From contig JBAZTO010000002.1 of the NCBI GenBank assembly GCA_041661865.1, positions 69,011-133,010 of the forward strand: DNA of 64,000 nucleotides. Reading direction: 5' to 3'. Every line of letters begins with the position of its first letter. Position 1 is the first letter of the stretch. Of the stretch, positions 24,416 through 33,706 are shown in pieces. This stretch comes from JBAZTO01 sp041661865. Lineage in GTDB: Bacteria; Planctomycetota; Phycisphaerae; SM23-33. The position numbers and the translations under genes are program-made. The notes below the pieces were generated by a model. It saw only the letters and a list, made by a program, of their open reading frames with translations. It was not told the origin of the DNA and did no database searches.

Positions 24416-25933
24416 TTACACCTCGTTCCGATCCGACTCAACCCAACTGAGGAACAGACGTTTGACTTCTTCGGGGTTTTCCTGGAGCGTCCGCATGATC
24501 CGCGTCCGCAACTGCTGGGGATTGGTCTCCCCTTCGGCCGTCAGCACGCCCGCCATGGCGGCGCCTTGGCCTTCCAGGGCCGCGGGGGCCAGGGCGCCTG
24601 CGGCGCCTTTCTTGCGGGAGCCGCCCATGATCTTCAGGGCCAGCAGCGCGCCGATGGCCACCAGGCCCAGCGAGGCCTTGCCGGCGATTTCGAGGTAGAA
24701 CTCCCGCTTGGAGCGGGCTTCTTCCTGGACGGCCAGGTCCTTGGGCACGGTCGGCTTGTAGAAGGACGTGTTGACGACCTTCACGTTTTCCTTGGTGGCC
24801 AGCGGGCCGATCGCACTGCGAATGATGGCCTCGACATCGGCGACCGTCAGCGTCGGCGGGGGCGGCGTGGTCGCGTTGGGGTCCGCTTCAGGCGGGGAAA
24901 GGTCCACGAAGGCCGCCACGGTCAGCGACTTGACCGTGCCGGGCAGCTCGGACTTCTGCTCCATGACGCGGCTGACGAGGTATTCGGTGGTGTTGACTTC
25001 TTCCTTGTTGCCGGCCCCGGTCCTGGCGTTGGGATCGCTGGGCGGGGTGGTGGCCGAGGACTTGGTCTCTTCCTTGGAGGCCACCTTCTTGGCCGGGTCG
25101 TAGGTCTCGGTCGTCGAGGTCAGGCTGACGGTCTCGATGGTCGCATCCACGCGGACGCTGGCCCTTCCCGGCCCCAGGGCCGAGATGAGCATGTCCTGCG
25201 CCTTGCGGGCGAGATAGTCCTCGACCTGGCTCTTGTAGTCCAGGAACGTGCCGGCCTTCTTGGCCAACTCGTTGCCGCCTTCGCCGTGGAGCAGCGCCCC
25301 CTGGCTGTCGACGACGACGACCTTCTCGGGCGAGAGGCCCTCAATGCTGCCGGAGATCAGGTGGACGATGGCCGCGACATTGCCGCTGGTGAGCTTGCCG
25401 CCGGATCGAAGGGCCAGCACCACCGTGGCCGAGGCCTCCTTGTCCTTGCCGGCGAAGATGTTGCCCTCGGGCTTGACCACATGCACCCGCGCGGTGTTGA
25501 CGCCTTCGAGCATGCAGATGGTCTTGGCCAGTTCGCCCTCGACGGCCCGGACGTAGTTGATCCGCTGGGTGAACGGGCTGGCGCCCAGCTTTTCTTCGTC
25601 CAGGATGCGATAGCCGCCCTGGTCGCCTTTGGGCATGCCCTGCCCGGCCATCAGCAGGCGGAGGGAATAGACCTTCTCCGAAGGCACGAGGATCGTCGTG
25701 CCCCCGTTCCTCAGCTCGTAAGGCGTGTCGCCGTCGCGGATCTTGTCGACGATCTTGCCGGCTTCCTCGGGCGCCAGGCCGGTGTAGAGCATCGTCATGT
25801 CCGGCTTGCGGGCCCAGAGAACCAGCACCACGGCCACCGCGCCGCAGGCCATCAGGATCGCCAGCAGCAGGGCCCGCTGCACCAGGCTGGTGCGGCTCCA
25901 GACATCGCGGAAGTTGTTGAGTGTGTCGGCCAC
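24416..25933 (-). CDS. fliF: Flagellar MS-ring protein FliF
   Basis: A 505-residue membrane protein that forms the MS ring. Two membrane helices (about 22-42 and 415-435) flank the periplasmic YscJ/FliF domain (MTMLYTGLAPEEAGKIVDKI; YVRAVEGELAKTICMLEGVN). The C-terminal tail (PEEVKRLFLSWVESD) is the FliG-binding segment. The start is a GTG. Slightly shorter than the enterobacterial protein. Confidence 0.95.
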   Translation of the reverse strand: MADTLNNFRDVWSRTSLVQRALLLAILMACGAVAVVLVLWARKPDMTMLYTGLAPEEAGKIVDKIRDGDTPYELRNGGTTILVPSEKVYSLRLLMAGQGMPKGDQGGYRILDEEKLGASPFTQRINYVRAVEGELAKTICMLEGVNTARVHVVKPEGNIFAGKDKEASATVVLALRSGGKLTSGNVAAIVHLISGSIEGLSPEKVVVVDSQGALLHGEGGNELAKKAGTFLDYKSQVEDYLARKAQDMLISALGPGRASVRVDATIETVSLTSTTETYDPAKKVASKEETKSSATTPPSDPNARTGAGNKEEVNTTEYLVSRVMEQKSELPGTVKSLTVAAFVDLSPPEADPNATTPPPPTLTVADVEAIIRSAIGPLATKENVKVVNTSFYKPTVPKDLAVQEEARSKREFYLEIAGKASLGLVAIGALLALKIMGGSRKKGAAGALAPAALEGQGAAMAGVLTAEGETNPQQLRTRIMRTLQENPEEVKRLFLSWVESDRNEV

Positions 25934-25947
25934 GGGTTACCCGCAGA

Positions 25948-26253
25948 TCAAATCTGCATGTTCATGGTTTGCTTGTAGGCCTCGATGACCTTGTTTCGCA
26001 CGCCGATGAGCAGCTTGAAGCTCATGTCGGCCTCCGCCATCGCCGAGACGGCGCCGAGCAAGTTGTCGGCGTTGCCGCTGACGGTGTCCTGAATGGCGGC
26101 GCCGGAGTTCTGCTGGGTCCGGTCGACCTGGTCGAGGGCGTTCTTGAGGGTGTCGGCAAAGCCCGCGCCGCCCGGTGCGGCCTTGGCGTCGCTCAGCGGC
26201 GCCGCCGGGCTGATCGCAGGGTTGATTCCACTGATGGGGCCGATGGATGTCAT
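25948..26253 (-). CDS. fliE: Flagellar MS-ring/rod junction protein FliE
   Basis: A 101-residue export substrate that links the MS ring to the rod. The C-terminal half (AVSAMAEADMSFKLLIGVRN, EAYKQTMNMQI) is the family signature. AGGAGC lies ahead of the ATG. It sits in the conserved flgB-flgC-fliE-fliF order. Confidence 0.95.
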   Translation of the reverse strand: MTSIGPISGINPAISPAAPLSDAKAAPGGAGFADTLKNALDQVDRTQQNSGAAIQDTVSGNADNLLGAVSAMAEADMSFKLLIGVRNKVIEAYKQTMNMQI

Positions 26254-26269
26254 GTTCTATCGCTCCTGT

Positions 26270-26680
26270 TTATCTCAGCAGTTCCAAGGTGGCGTCGCTG
26301 ATTTCGCCGTATCGCTTGAGGACGGCGACATTGGCCTGGTAGGCCCGGCTGGCCGTCACCAGGTGCATCATTTCGGTCGGCAGCTCCACGTTGGGCATCG
26401 CGACGTAGCCGTCGGTGCCCGCGTCGGGGTGGCCCGGCTGGTAGACCCGCTTGAAGTCCGTGCTCAGGTCCGGGGTTACCTGCTCGACGTTCACGCCCGA
26501 GAGGCCGTCACTGGTCGAGAGTACTAACTCCTCCCGGCGATAGGGCTTTCCGTCGGCCGTGCGCGAGGTGGAGGCATTGGCGATGTTGTTGGCGATGAGG
26601 TTCATCCGCGCCGTCTCGGCCCGCAGGCCCGAGACCGCTATGTCCAACGCATTGGCGCGACCGACGCTGTTAATGCCCAT
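26270..26680 (-). CDS. flgC: Flagellar proximal rod protein FlgC
   Basis: A 136-residue rod protein. The N-terminal motif (ALDIAVSGLRAETARMNLIA, NNIANAST) and the C-terminal helix (MMHLVTASRAYQANVAVLKR) are typical of rod/hook family members. AAGGAG lies upstream of the ATG. Confidence 0.95.
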   Translation of the reverse strand: MGINSVGRANALDIAVSGLRAETARMNLIANNIANASTSRTADGKPYRREELVLSTSDGLSGVNVEQVTPDLSTDFKRVYQPGHPDAGTDGYVAMPNVELPTEMMHLVTASRAYQANVAVLKRYGEISDATLELLR

Positions 26681-26691
26681 CTGTAGGCTCC

Positions 26692-27054
26692 TTATTCAAC
26701 CTGTGTGGCCAGTTCCATCTGCCGATAGACCTTGGCCGTCATGCGGAGATAGGTCTTGTAGGCGTTGGAGTTTTTGAGCAGCTCAGCCACTTCCATGTCC
26801 AGATTCACGTCGTTGCCGGTGGGGTCCACCGGCGTGCTTTTGGGCTGGACGATCTGGGCTTCCGAGGCCAGGACGCTCGAGACGTCGCCCGAGGCGATGG
26901 CCTTGGACAGGGCCTTCTCGAAATCCACCGTCTGCCGCCGGAAACCGGGCGTGTCCAGGTTGGCGATGTTGTTGGCGATGACCGCTTGCCGCAGGCTCGC
27001 GGCCCGCAGGCCCGCCTGTAGAAAGTCCATGCTCGAAGGGGGTGGCTTTAGCAT
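26692..27054 (-). CDS. flgB: Flagellar proximal rod protein FlgB
   Basis: A 120-residue rod protein with QAVIANNIANLDTPGFRR near the start and NAYKTYLRMTAKVYRQMELA at the end. The start is taken at MLKPPP (27054), overlapping the activator stop by 7 bases; MDFLQAG eight codons on is an alternative. The frame stays open far upstream, but that part is antisense to no recognisable feature and reads through the activator gene. Confidence 0.92.
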   Translation of the reverse strand: MLKPPPSSMDFLQAGLRAASLRQAVIANNIANLDTPGFRRQTVDFEKALSKAIASGDVSSVLASEAQIVQPKSTPVDPTGNDVNLDMEVAELLKNSNAYKTYLRMTAKVYRQMELATQVE

Positions 27055-28427
27055 ACGCTGTCTCCCACGGTTTCCAGGTGTCCATCTTCGCGATACCGCC
27101 GAAGCTTCTCGCGAAGCGTCCGATCGGTGATGCCCAGCAGCCGGGCCGCCTTGACCTGGTTGCGCTGGGTCCGCTCCAGGGCCTCCAGGATCGTCCGACG
27201 CTCGAGTTCCTGAAGTTGCAGCGTCGCCTTGGCCGGCGCGGCGTAGCTCTTGAGCAGCTCTTCCCTGATGCCGGCGGCGCCTTCCAGCGACAGGACCGGC
27301 CCGGCGCCCAGGGCCAGGGCCGAGCGGACGACGTTCCGCAGTTGGCGGACGTTGCCCGGCCAGGGGTAGCGGCAGAAGGCATCGAGCATCTGGGCGTCCA
27401 TGCTGGTGATGCGCCGCTGCGTCTCGGCGGCGTAGCTGTTGACGAAATGCCATATCAAGGCCGGGATGTCGTCGGTCCGCTCGCGGAGGGGCGGCAGGTT
27501 CAGTTGCGCCCCGCAGAGGCGGTAGTACAGGTCGCGGCGGAATCGGCCGGCTTCCACCTCGGCCGCCAGGTTGCGGTTGGTGGTGGACACGACGCGAACG
27601 TTGACCCGCACCGACTCGCTGCCGCCGACGCGCTCGAAGTCCTGCTGCTCCAGCACGCGCAGCAACTGGGCCTGGAGGCGAATGCTCGTCTCGGAAATCT
27701 CGTCCAGCAGCAGCGTGCCGCCGTGGGCCAGTTCAAACCGGCCCTTACGCTGCGTGTAGGCGCCGGTGAAGGCCCCGCGCTCGTGGCCGAACAACTCGCT
27801 CTCCAGCAACGACTCGCTCAGCGCCGCGCAGTTGACGCGGACGTAAGGCCCGCCCCGCCGCGCCGAGGTGCGATGAATCAGGTAGGCCAGCAGTTCCTTG
27901 CCCGTGCCGCTTTCGCCGCTGATGAGAATGGGCATGGAGGTGGGGCTGAGCTTCTGGGCCAGGCTGATCGTTTCGAGCAGTCGCCCGCTCCGGCCGGCGA
28001 TCTGGTAGAGGCAGCGGGAGTCTTCCTGCGCGACCGCGGCCATCGGCACCCGGTGGTTGGGCAGGTGGAGGTCGAGGCAGGCCTGGAGCGACTGGGCCGT
28101 CACGGGCTTGGCCAGGAAATCGCGGCAGCCTTCCCGGATGGCTGCGACGGCGGCGGCGGTGTCGCCCTGGGCGCCCAGCAGGATCGCCGGCCGCTCCGGG
28201 AAACACGAGCGGGCCTTGGCCAGCAGTTCGAGCACGTCGCGGTCGAGGGGTTCGCCGTCGCAGAGGATCATCTCCCACTGCACGCTGTCGAGGCGAGGAG
28301 CGGCGGCAGAGGCCGAGGCGACCACCACGCCGCGCAGGCCCTTGGCCGCCAGCACTTCCTGCACCTGGCGAACGGTCGCCCGCTCGTTGCTGACGACCAG
28401 AACGTTCTGTACGACCTGCTCCATCAT
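27048..28427 (-). CDS. Sigma-54 response regulator, FlbD/FleR-like
   Basis: A 459-residue NtrC-family activator. The N-terminal receiver domain (1-125) has Asp 57 (LCDGEP) and Lys 107 in the right places but only one acidic residue ahead of them. The AAA+ domain has Walker A GESGTGKE (171-178), the sigma-54-binding GAFTGA (218-223) and Walker B LLLDE. The C-terminal Fis-type helix-turn-helix is VKAARLLGITDRTLREKLRR. It overlaps the upstream gene by 4 bases and lies directly before flgB, so it probably activates the sigma-54 promoters of this locus. No partner histidine kinase is in the window. Confidence 0.9.
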   Translation of the reverse strand: MMEQVVQNVLVVSNERATVRQVQEVLAAKGLRGVVVASASAAAPRLDSVQWEMILCDGEPLDRDVLELLAKARSCFPERPAILLGAQGDTAAAVAAIREGCRDFLAKPVTAQSLQACLDLHLPNHRVPMAAVAQEDSRCLYQIAGRSGRLLETISLAQKLSPTSMPILISGESGTGKELLAYLIHRTSARRGGPYVRVNCAALSESLLESELFGHERGAFTGAYTQRKGRFELAHGGTLLLDEISETSIRLQAQLLRVLEQQDFERVGGSESVRVNVRVVSTTNRNLAAEVEAGRFRRDLYYRLCGAQLNLPPLRERTDDIPALIWHFVNSYAAETQRRITSMDAQMLDAFCRYPWPGNVRQLRNVVRSALALGAGPVLSLEGAAGIREELLKSYAAPAKATLQLQELERRTILEALERTQRNQVKAARLLGITDRTLREKLRRYREDGHLETVGDSVC

Positions 28428-29134
28428 TGGTTTGCCGAACCCTTGTTTTGCCCGGCCAGCAGCGTCGGGATGTTGTTGGCGCTGTGCCACTCGATCAATT
28501 GCAGCCGTGCCGAGGCCAGCGGACGCCACGGCGAGGAAGGGAACTCGCTGAGCAGCTTGCGATAACCTTCAGCCGCGGCGGCGGGGTTCTTGGCGGCCTG
28601 GCAGTTGGCCAGTTGCAGTTGGGCCCAGTCCTTGTCCTTGGCGTAGCGGGCGTCTGCGACGACCTTTTCGTAGAAGACGGCTGCGGCATCGAGCTTGCCA
28701 TCGGCGAACATCGCATCGGCCAGTGCCAGCGGATCCTCGACCGACGAGGCCTTGTACGCGGCCAGGATCTCCGAGGCGTCTTTCGCCGTCGGCTGCGAGG
28801 CGGCCTTGATGTCAGCCTTGGTCACTTCAAACAGTGTTTCGAGGTCCGCTGTCGGCGGGCGGGATGGCTTGGCGACCGTCGGGGCCGGCTGGGAGGCCGC
28901 CGGCTTTGTCGCCACCGCCATCGAATCGGCGTGGCTCATCGCCGCGGCCAGTTGCGGGGACTGCGCGTCGGTCGGAGCGGCGCAATAAGCCCGCAGCAGA
29001 GCGCGGCGGCTTTGCTGCACCTGCGTCACGCTTTGCGCCGACGGCGTAGTGGAAGCCTGCGACGCCACCGGCGCTGCGGCAGCGGCGACCTGCGCCCATG
29101 CGGCCAGAAGGATCAGAGTCGGCAGGAGCCTCAT
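28424..29134 (-). CDS. Secreted TPR-like protein of the flagellar operon
   Basis: A 236-residue protein with a signal peptide (MRLLPTLILLAAWAQVAAAA), an Ala/Thr/Pro-rich stretch, and a C-terminal helical part (residues about 130-225) with a tetratricopeptide-like pattern (ALADAMFADGKLDAAAVFYE; AAEGYRKLLSEFPSSPWRPL). The start overlaps the larger TPR gene by 4 bases (ATGA) and the stop overlaps the activator by 4. Not a named flagellar protein; a periplasmic scaffold around the basal body is inference. Confidence 0.75.
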   Translation of the reverse strand: MRLLPTLILLAAWAQVAAAAAPVASQASTTPSAQSVTQVQQSRRALLRAYCAAPTDAQSPQLAAAMSHADSMAVATKPAASQPAPTVAKPSRPPTADLETLFEVTKADIKAASQPTAKDASEILAAYKASSVEDPLALADAMFADGKLDAAAVFYEKVVADARYAKDKDWAQLQLANCQAAKNPAAAAEGYRKLLSEFPSSPWRPLASARLQLIEWHSANNIPTLLAGQNKGSANQ

Positions 29135-31521
29135 GGCTTGCCCTCCTTGGCCCGTGGCGTATCGCTCGACGCCACGGCCGCCTGGTCGTACTGGCCGATC
29201 TGGAGGTAAGCGCTGCTCAGAAGGGCCCGGCCTTGCTGCTTGATCGCCGGAGCGGCGGAGGATTTGAGCAGGTCGCGGCAAAGCGCGATGGCCTGCTGCT
29301 CCTTGGCCGTCTTGAGGCAGACCCGCGCCAGGTCCAACTGCATCTGGTGCGCAACGGAGCCCTTGAGCCTGGGCATGACGTTGCTCAGCGTGTTGTAGGC
29401 GCCGGTGAAGTCCTCGGCCGCCATGTAGGAGCGGGCCAGCTCCACTTCCAACTCCATTCGCGTCTGTGCGTCAGTGATATCCGGCAGTCCGTGGCGAAGG
29501 GCAGTGGCGGACTTTTCCGGCAGACCCATCTCGCGAAGGGATCGCCCCCTGATCAGCAACACCTGGCCCCGTTGAAGCGGGGTCAACTCCTCGGCCGGGA
29601 GCGTTTCGAGCGTTCGGATCGCCTGGCCGAAGCATTCGCGTCGGCTCTGCGCGTCGGCCAGGTCGATCATGATCTCGGTGGCGCGCCGGGCGTCGCACCC
29701 GTAGGTCAGCGCCTGGCCAAAGGCGCCGGTCGCGGTGGCGAACTTTTCCTGGCCCGTCTCACTCTTGCCCAGCATCCAGCAGGCCTCAACCAGGTCGTCC
29801 TTGGCCGAGGAACCTTCCTGGCCCAGATCGATGCATCGCGTGAACCACTTGGAGGCCTCGGCCAGGTCGCCGATGCGGTAGCTGCATTTGCCGGCGCCCA
29901 GGCTGGCGGCGCGGCGGGCGGCGGCGGGCAGGTCTTGCCAGTAGACCCGGGCGTACATCTTTCGGGCCTCGTCGAGCAGGCCGGCGTCCATGGTCGCCTC
30001 CGCCAGCGTGATATAGACGCCGTCGCCGGCGACATAGTCGGGGTAGCTGTCACGAAGGGTCAGCAGCGTGGCGCGGGCGCCGGCGTAGTCGTGCAACACC
30101 ATGCGGACCCGGGCGCACTGGACCAGCGCCAGCGGCGCGACCGAAGAACGCGGGAACTGGTTGGCCGTCCACTGGTACTCGCCGATGGCCGCCAGCGGTT
30201 CGTCCAAGCGCTCAAGGACGGCCGCCAGGGCGAAGTGGCCCTCGGCCAGCCGGGCGTCCCTGGGATACCGCAGGAAGAACCGCCGCCATGTCGAGACGGC
30301 CTCGGCGCCAACGGCCTTGCCCTGCTGCTGCAACGACTCGGTGTTGTCCGGGTCGAGGATCTGAACCTTCTCCTCGGTGAAGTTGGCCACCAGCCCCGTC
30401 ATGCCGACGGCCAGCTCGCAGAGACGTTGCGGCGAGAGACTTACCGATGTCAGTGTCACGGGCCGGCGTCGGATGGAGGCGTCCACGCCGACGAAGCGGG
30501 CGTCGAAACCTCCTTGCGTGGTCAAGCCGGCCAGCACTTCCTCCAGCGGCGCCTGGTAACAGGTGACGGTCAACCGCGGCTGCGAAGGCCCCTGCGTCTG
30601 CTTGATCACCGGGCCCAGCACGGCGGCCGACAGTTGCGAGAGGCCTTCGTGGAGGCGGTCCTGGAGCTTGCTTTCGTCCAGGTTCGCAAGCGGATCGGGA
30701 GTCTTTTGCTTGTCCCAGGGGATTCCGTCGCCGGCGGGGATGATCTTGTGTGTCAGGGTCTGGGCGATCAGGAAGTCGATATCGGCCGCCAGTTGGGACG
30801 TTTCATCCGGCTGGGCCTGGGCCCCCAGCGAGGCGTAGGCGTGCATGCGGGCGCGAAGCGGCTCCCCCACTGCCAGTTCGACCCGCGCCAAGTAAAAGCA
30901 GGCCGTCGCCCGCACGAGGGGCGACTTGCTGGCCGCGGCCTGCGTGAGCAACGCTCGGGCCTCGGCCTTCTGGTTGAGATGATAGCCGCACTGGGCCAGG
31001 CGAAGGGTGAGGAAGTCCGTCACGATGGGGTCGGCGCCCGGGCCTTTGCCTGCTTCAAGCAGACCCTGGTAGATCTCCCGCGCCACGGCGTAGCGCGATC
31101 CTCGCAGCGCCGCCTCGGCCTCCTTGAGCGACCGGGCCGGGGCCGGCGCCGCCGGCTCGCTGGCCGGGGTCGTGACCGGCTCGGCCGCGGCGAGGGCCGG
31201 GTGGACGACGCGCGACGTATCCGGGCTGGCCGCAGTGGGATTCTGCTGGGCGCTGCCCGGCGGAGGGGTCGCCGGCGGATGGCTGCCCCTGCGTGTCGGC
31301 AACAGGAAGATGCCCGCTACCAGGACGGCCGACAAGACCGACCCAATGGCAATAGCAACCAACAAGGGCGTCCTGACGGTCCGCCTTGTCGTAGACATCT
31401 CGTCGGCCTCTCGAAGGGCATCCAGGATTTCCGCGGAGATTTTGCTGTCCTGATCTGTTCCGCTCTTGCCGGCTCCGCCGACTGGATGGCCCTGAGGCGC
31501 CTCTGAGTCTGTTGCTGTCAT
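29131..31521 (-). CDS. Large membrane-anchored TPR protein, first gene of the fli operon
   Basis: A 796-residue protein. A cytosolic N-terminus is followed by one membrane helix (51-75), a Pro/Ala-rich linker, then repeated helical pairs of tetratricopeptide type over most of the remainder. Around residues 330-410 there is a short beta-rich segment (PLEEVLAGLTTQGGFDARFV, VTLTSVSLSPQRLCELAVGM) that resembles an STN/secretin N-domain. The start MTATDSE lies about 70 bases past the start predicted for the perfect sigma-54 promoter at 31602. No named homologue recognised; reminiscent only in architecture of the Campylobacter disk proteins PflA/PflB. Confidence 0.8.
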   Translation of the reverse strand: MTATDSEAPQGHPVGGAGKSGTDQDSKISAEILDALREADEMSTTRRTVRTPLLVAIAIGSVLSAVLVAGIFLLPTRRGSHPPATPPPGSAQQNPTAASPDTSRVVHPALAAAEPVTTPASEPAAPAPARSLKEAEAALRGSRYAVAREIYQGLLEAGKGPGADPIVTDFLTLRLAQCGYHLNQKAEARALLTQAAASKSPLVRATACFYLARVELAVGEPLRARMHAYASLGAQAQPDETSQLAADIDFLIAQTLTHKIIPAGDGIPWDKQKTPDPLANLDESKLQDRLHEGLSQLSAAVLGPVIKQTQGPSQPRLTVTCYQAPLEEVLAGLTTQGGFDARFVGVDASIRRRPVTLTSVSLSPQRLCELAVGMTGLVANFTEEKVQILDPDNTESLQQQGKAVGAEAVSTWRRFFLRYPRDARLAEGHFALAAVLERLDEPLAAIGEYQWTANQFPRSSVAPLALVQCARVRMVLHDYAGARATLLTLRDSYPDYVAGDGVYITLAEATMDAGLLDEARKMYARVYWQDLPAAARRAASLGAGKCSYRIGDLAEASKWFTRCIDLGQEGSSAKDDLVEACWMLGKSETGQEKFATATGAFGQALTYGCDARRATEIMIDLADAQSRRECFGQAIRTLETLPAEELTPLQRGQVLLIRGRSLREMGLPEKSATALRHGLPDITDAQTRMELEVELARSYMAAEDFTGAYNTLSNVMPRLKGSVAHQMQLDLARVCLKTAKEQQAIALCRDLLKSSAAPAIKQQGRALLSSAYLQIGQYDQAAVASSDTPRAKEGKP

Positions 31522-31601
31522 ATCGGTCGTTTCTGAAGCCTTTCGCGCGTCGCAACGGCCGCCGACCTCTGCGCGGTCGCGCACTGCGATCAAACCAGCC
31601 A

Positions 31602-31617
31602 TGCAAGAGACGTGCCA
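31602..31617 (-). promoter_or_regulatory. Sigma-54 promoter for the TPR-flgB-fliF-mot-fliN operon
   Basis: On the minus strand TGGCACGTCTCTTGCA, a perfect match to TGGCACG-N4-TTGCA. The leader to the ATG at 31521 would be about 70 bases. The remaining spacer up to 31902 shows no gene or repeat; it could hold activator sites, none of which I can identify. Confidence 0.88.
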
Positions 31618-31902
31618 AGCGTCTGATCGCGTCGTGGGAGAGAACTGGCCCGGATGTGAGAAGCCCCCGAAACCTGGCCCATGTTAAAACCAGAAAGGTC
31701 GAAACTCGCGGCAATTTCCAACCTCCCAGGCCAGGCGACAAGACTTTCGGCGGCATCGGCGGGTCAGGGTTTCAAACCTGATTCTGGATTTCGGGCTTTG
31801 CGGATCGCCTTTGCCGGGCGGGAAGGTGTCTTGAAATTATGCAGGGGTGGACGTTTTCCAGACATCGAAGATGAAGATGCGCGGGTCGATGATGGCGATG
31901 GA

Positions 31903-33024
31903 CTACGATTGGACTTCGCTGGGCGAGGTCTGCCGGCCACCGGGGGCCTGGATGTCGTACCGCTTGAGCTTGGCGTGCAGCGTGGCCCGGGTGATGCCCA
32001 GCAACCCCGCCGCCCGCGTCCGCTGCCAGTTGGCCTCCTTCAGAGCGCGGATGATGAATTCCCGCTCCGCCGCTTCGAGGGAAAACTCCTCCCGCGGCCT
32101 GGCCGTGGCGGTGGGCGCGGAAGTGCATGAGGCCGAGCCCAGTTCGATGTGCGACAGCGAGGTGTCGAACAACAGGCTCGAAGCGCCGATCACGTCGGAA
32201 CTGTCGAGGATCAGCGCCCGCTCGATGACGTTCTTGAGTTCGCGGACATTCCCGGGCCAGTCGTGGGCCAGGAGACGCTCGCGGGCCTCGTCGCTCAATT
32301 TCGGCACGGCCGAGCGGGGCTCGCAGGTTCCACCGGCCAGGAAATACTCGGCCAGCAATGGAATGTCATGCCTCCGGTCCGCGGCCCGCAGCGGCGGTAG
32401 CGTGATCGGAAAGACCGCCAGGCGATAGTAGAGATCCTTGCGGAACTTGTTGTTGCGGACTTCCGCGGCCAGGTCGCGATTGCTGGAGGCGATGACGGTG
32501 GCGCGGCTGACGATGTCCGTGGTGCCGCCGACGCGGCGGAAGGTCCGCTCCTGCAAGACCCGCAGCAGCTTGGCCTGAAGGTCCGGCGCCATCTCGCTGA
32601 TTTCGTCGAGGAAGAGGCAGCCGTCCTCGGCCAATTCAAACAGGCCGACCTTGTCGCGATCGGCGCCGGTGAAGGAACCTTTGACGTGGCCGAACAATTC
32701 GCTTTCCAGCAGGCTGGCTGTCAGGGCGGCGCAGTTGACGGCCACGAATTTGCGCTCGGGCCCGCAGCGCCAGGCATGCACGGCCTGGGCGGCGGACTCC
32801 TTGCCCGTGCCCGTCTCGCCCTGGATCAGGATCGGGTTGCACCGGCTGAAGGAGATGATGCGGAGCAGCGCCAGCACCTTAGTCAGGGCCGGGCTCTGGC
32901 CGACGATGCCCACGCCTTCGGGGCAGTCGGGGCAGAAGAATCTCTCGTCAATGCCCGGCGCAATGACCGCCTCTGCGGATAGGGACAAGCTCAGGGGATG
33001 CGGAGTTCCTGCACGCTCTGTCAT
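31903..33024 (-). CDS. Orphan sigma-54 activator without receiver domain
   Basis: A 373-residue NtrC-family protein. A short N-terminus with CPDCPEG (31-37) takes the place of a receiver or sensor domain. The AAA+ domain has Walker A GETGTGKE (69-76), GSFTGA (116-121, Ser for Ala at the second position) and FLDEISEM. The C-terminal Fis-like helix-turn-helix is RTRAAGLLGITRATLHAKLK. The start MTERAG has GGAG ahead; a longer frame begins 17 codons upstream. It stands alone between two sigma-54 flagellar operons and may be the FleQ-like master activator. Confidence 0.85.
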   Translation of the reverse strand: MTERAGTPHPLSLSLSAEAVIAPGIDERFFCPDCPEGVGIVGQSPALTKVLALLRIISFSRCNPILIQGETGTGKESAAQAVHAWRCGPERKFVAVNCAALTASLLESELFGHVKGSFTGADRDKVGLFELAEDGCLFLDEISEMAPDLQAKLLRVLQERTFRRVGGTTDIVSRATVIASSNRDLAAEVRNNKFRKDLYYRLAVFPITLPPLRAADRRHDIPLLAEYFLAGGTCEPRSAVPKLSDEARERLLAHDWPGNVRELKNVIERALILDSSDVIGASSLLFDTSLSHIELGSASCTSAPTATARPREEFSLEAAEREFIIRALKEANWQRTRAAGLLGITRATLHAKLKRYDIQAPGGRQTSPSEVQS

Positions 33025-33367
33025 ACTCTCCGTCCGAACCGGCTGCGAAGATCTGGTGCCGTGCTTACCTATCAACGGCTAGATGATCCGTCCTCCGACG
33101 TGCATCTTTGGGGCAGGCGATGGAATGACGTGTCGCGAAGCTGTCGGCAGAGAGAGCTCCAAAACCCATTCCCAGGCATCCTTTCCTGGCACAAAGAGTC
33201 ACTGATTCTGGACCTGGATCGGGTGGTAAAAGACGCACCTGGCCCAACCCTGGGCCTGACGTGCCACGGCACGCCCCGATCCGTAAGTTCCGCCTAAGCT
33301 ACAGGCAATAAAATGAATTGCAAGTTTTTTTGATCACGAGGCCTACTTTTTTTATCCGGCCTGCCGG
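33025..33367. other. Non-coding spacer
   Basis: This holds a GTGCC-AC-GGCAC palindrome (33261-33272) and two runs of seven Ts (33325-33355). The palindrome resembles a sigma-54 -24 box on the minus strand, but the -12 element reads CC and not GC. A weak TTGCAA/TAGCTT pair could serve the activator gene. No gene seen. Confidence 0.4.
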
Positions 33368-33706
33368 CTAGAAACGCCCGCTGCCCAGGCCATAGGATCG
33401 GGCGACTTTCTTCTGCGAAGACAGTCGCGACAGTTCGCCGGCCAACCGGTCTTTCTGGTCGGCCAGCAGGAGCCGAAGCTCGCGCTCCAACTTGCCGATC
33501 CGCTCCAGTCGCGCCTGATCAGGCCGCGGGTTCTCCTGGCCGCCCGGCAGGGAAAGCTCGCCGGCTTGCTTCATCAGCTCCAGGGCCCGGACGAAATCGC
33601 CGTGCCGTGCCGCTTCGAGTTGTTGAACCAGGAGAGATTCCAGATGTGCCAAGACTTCGCCGATGGCCAGCCCGTCCGGGAGGTCGGGTCGCGGCGCGCT
33701 TGTCAT
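33368..33706 (-). CDS. Small helical protein, FlgN/FliT-like, unrecognised
   Basis: A 112-residue all-helical protein (ALELMKQAGELS, RLERIGKLERELRLLLADQK) of the size and pattern of flagellar chaperones such as FliT. It overlaps the TPR gene by 4 bases. A chaperone or regulator role is inference from size, helical content and location; no signature sequence is present. Confidence 0.65.
   Translation of the reverse strand: MTSAPRPDLPDGLAIGEVLAHLESLLVQQLEAARHGDFVRALELMKQAGELSLPGGQENPRPDQARLERIGKLERELRLLLADQKDRLAGELSRLSSQKKVARSYGLGSGRF

Noticed and set aside
23264..25978. Very long plus-strand open frame (904 codons) opposite fliG and fliF
   Set aside because: It is the antisense of two well-conserved flagellar genes, has Gly/Arg/His/Leu-biased composition and no domain; long shadow frames are expected at this G+C. 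The same applies to 29131-31506, 21547-23394, 10393-11955 and 24-1196.
33253..33270. Fifth sigma-54 site upstream of the orphan activator
   Set aside because: TGGCACG is present on the minus strand but the -12 element reads CC instead of GC at the required interval, and the -24 box is part of a small palindrome.
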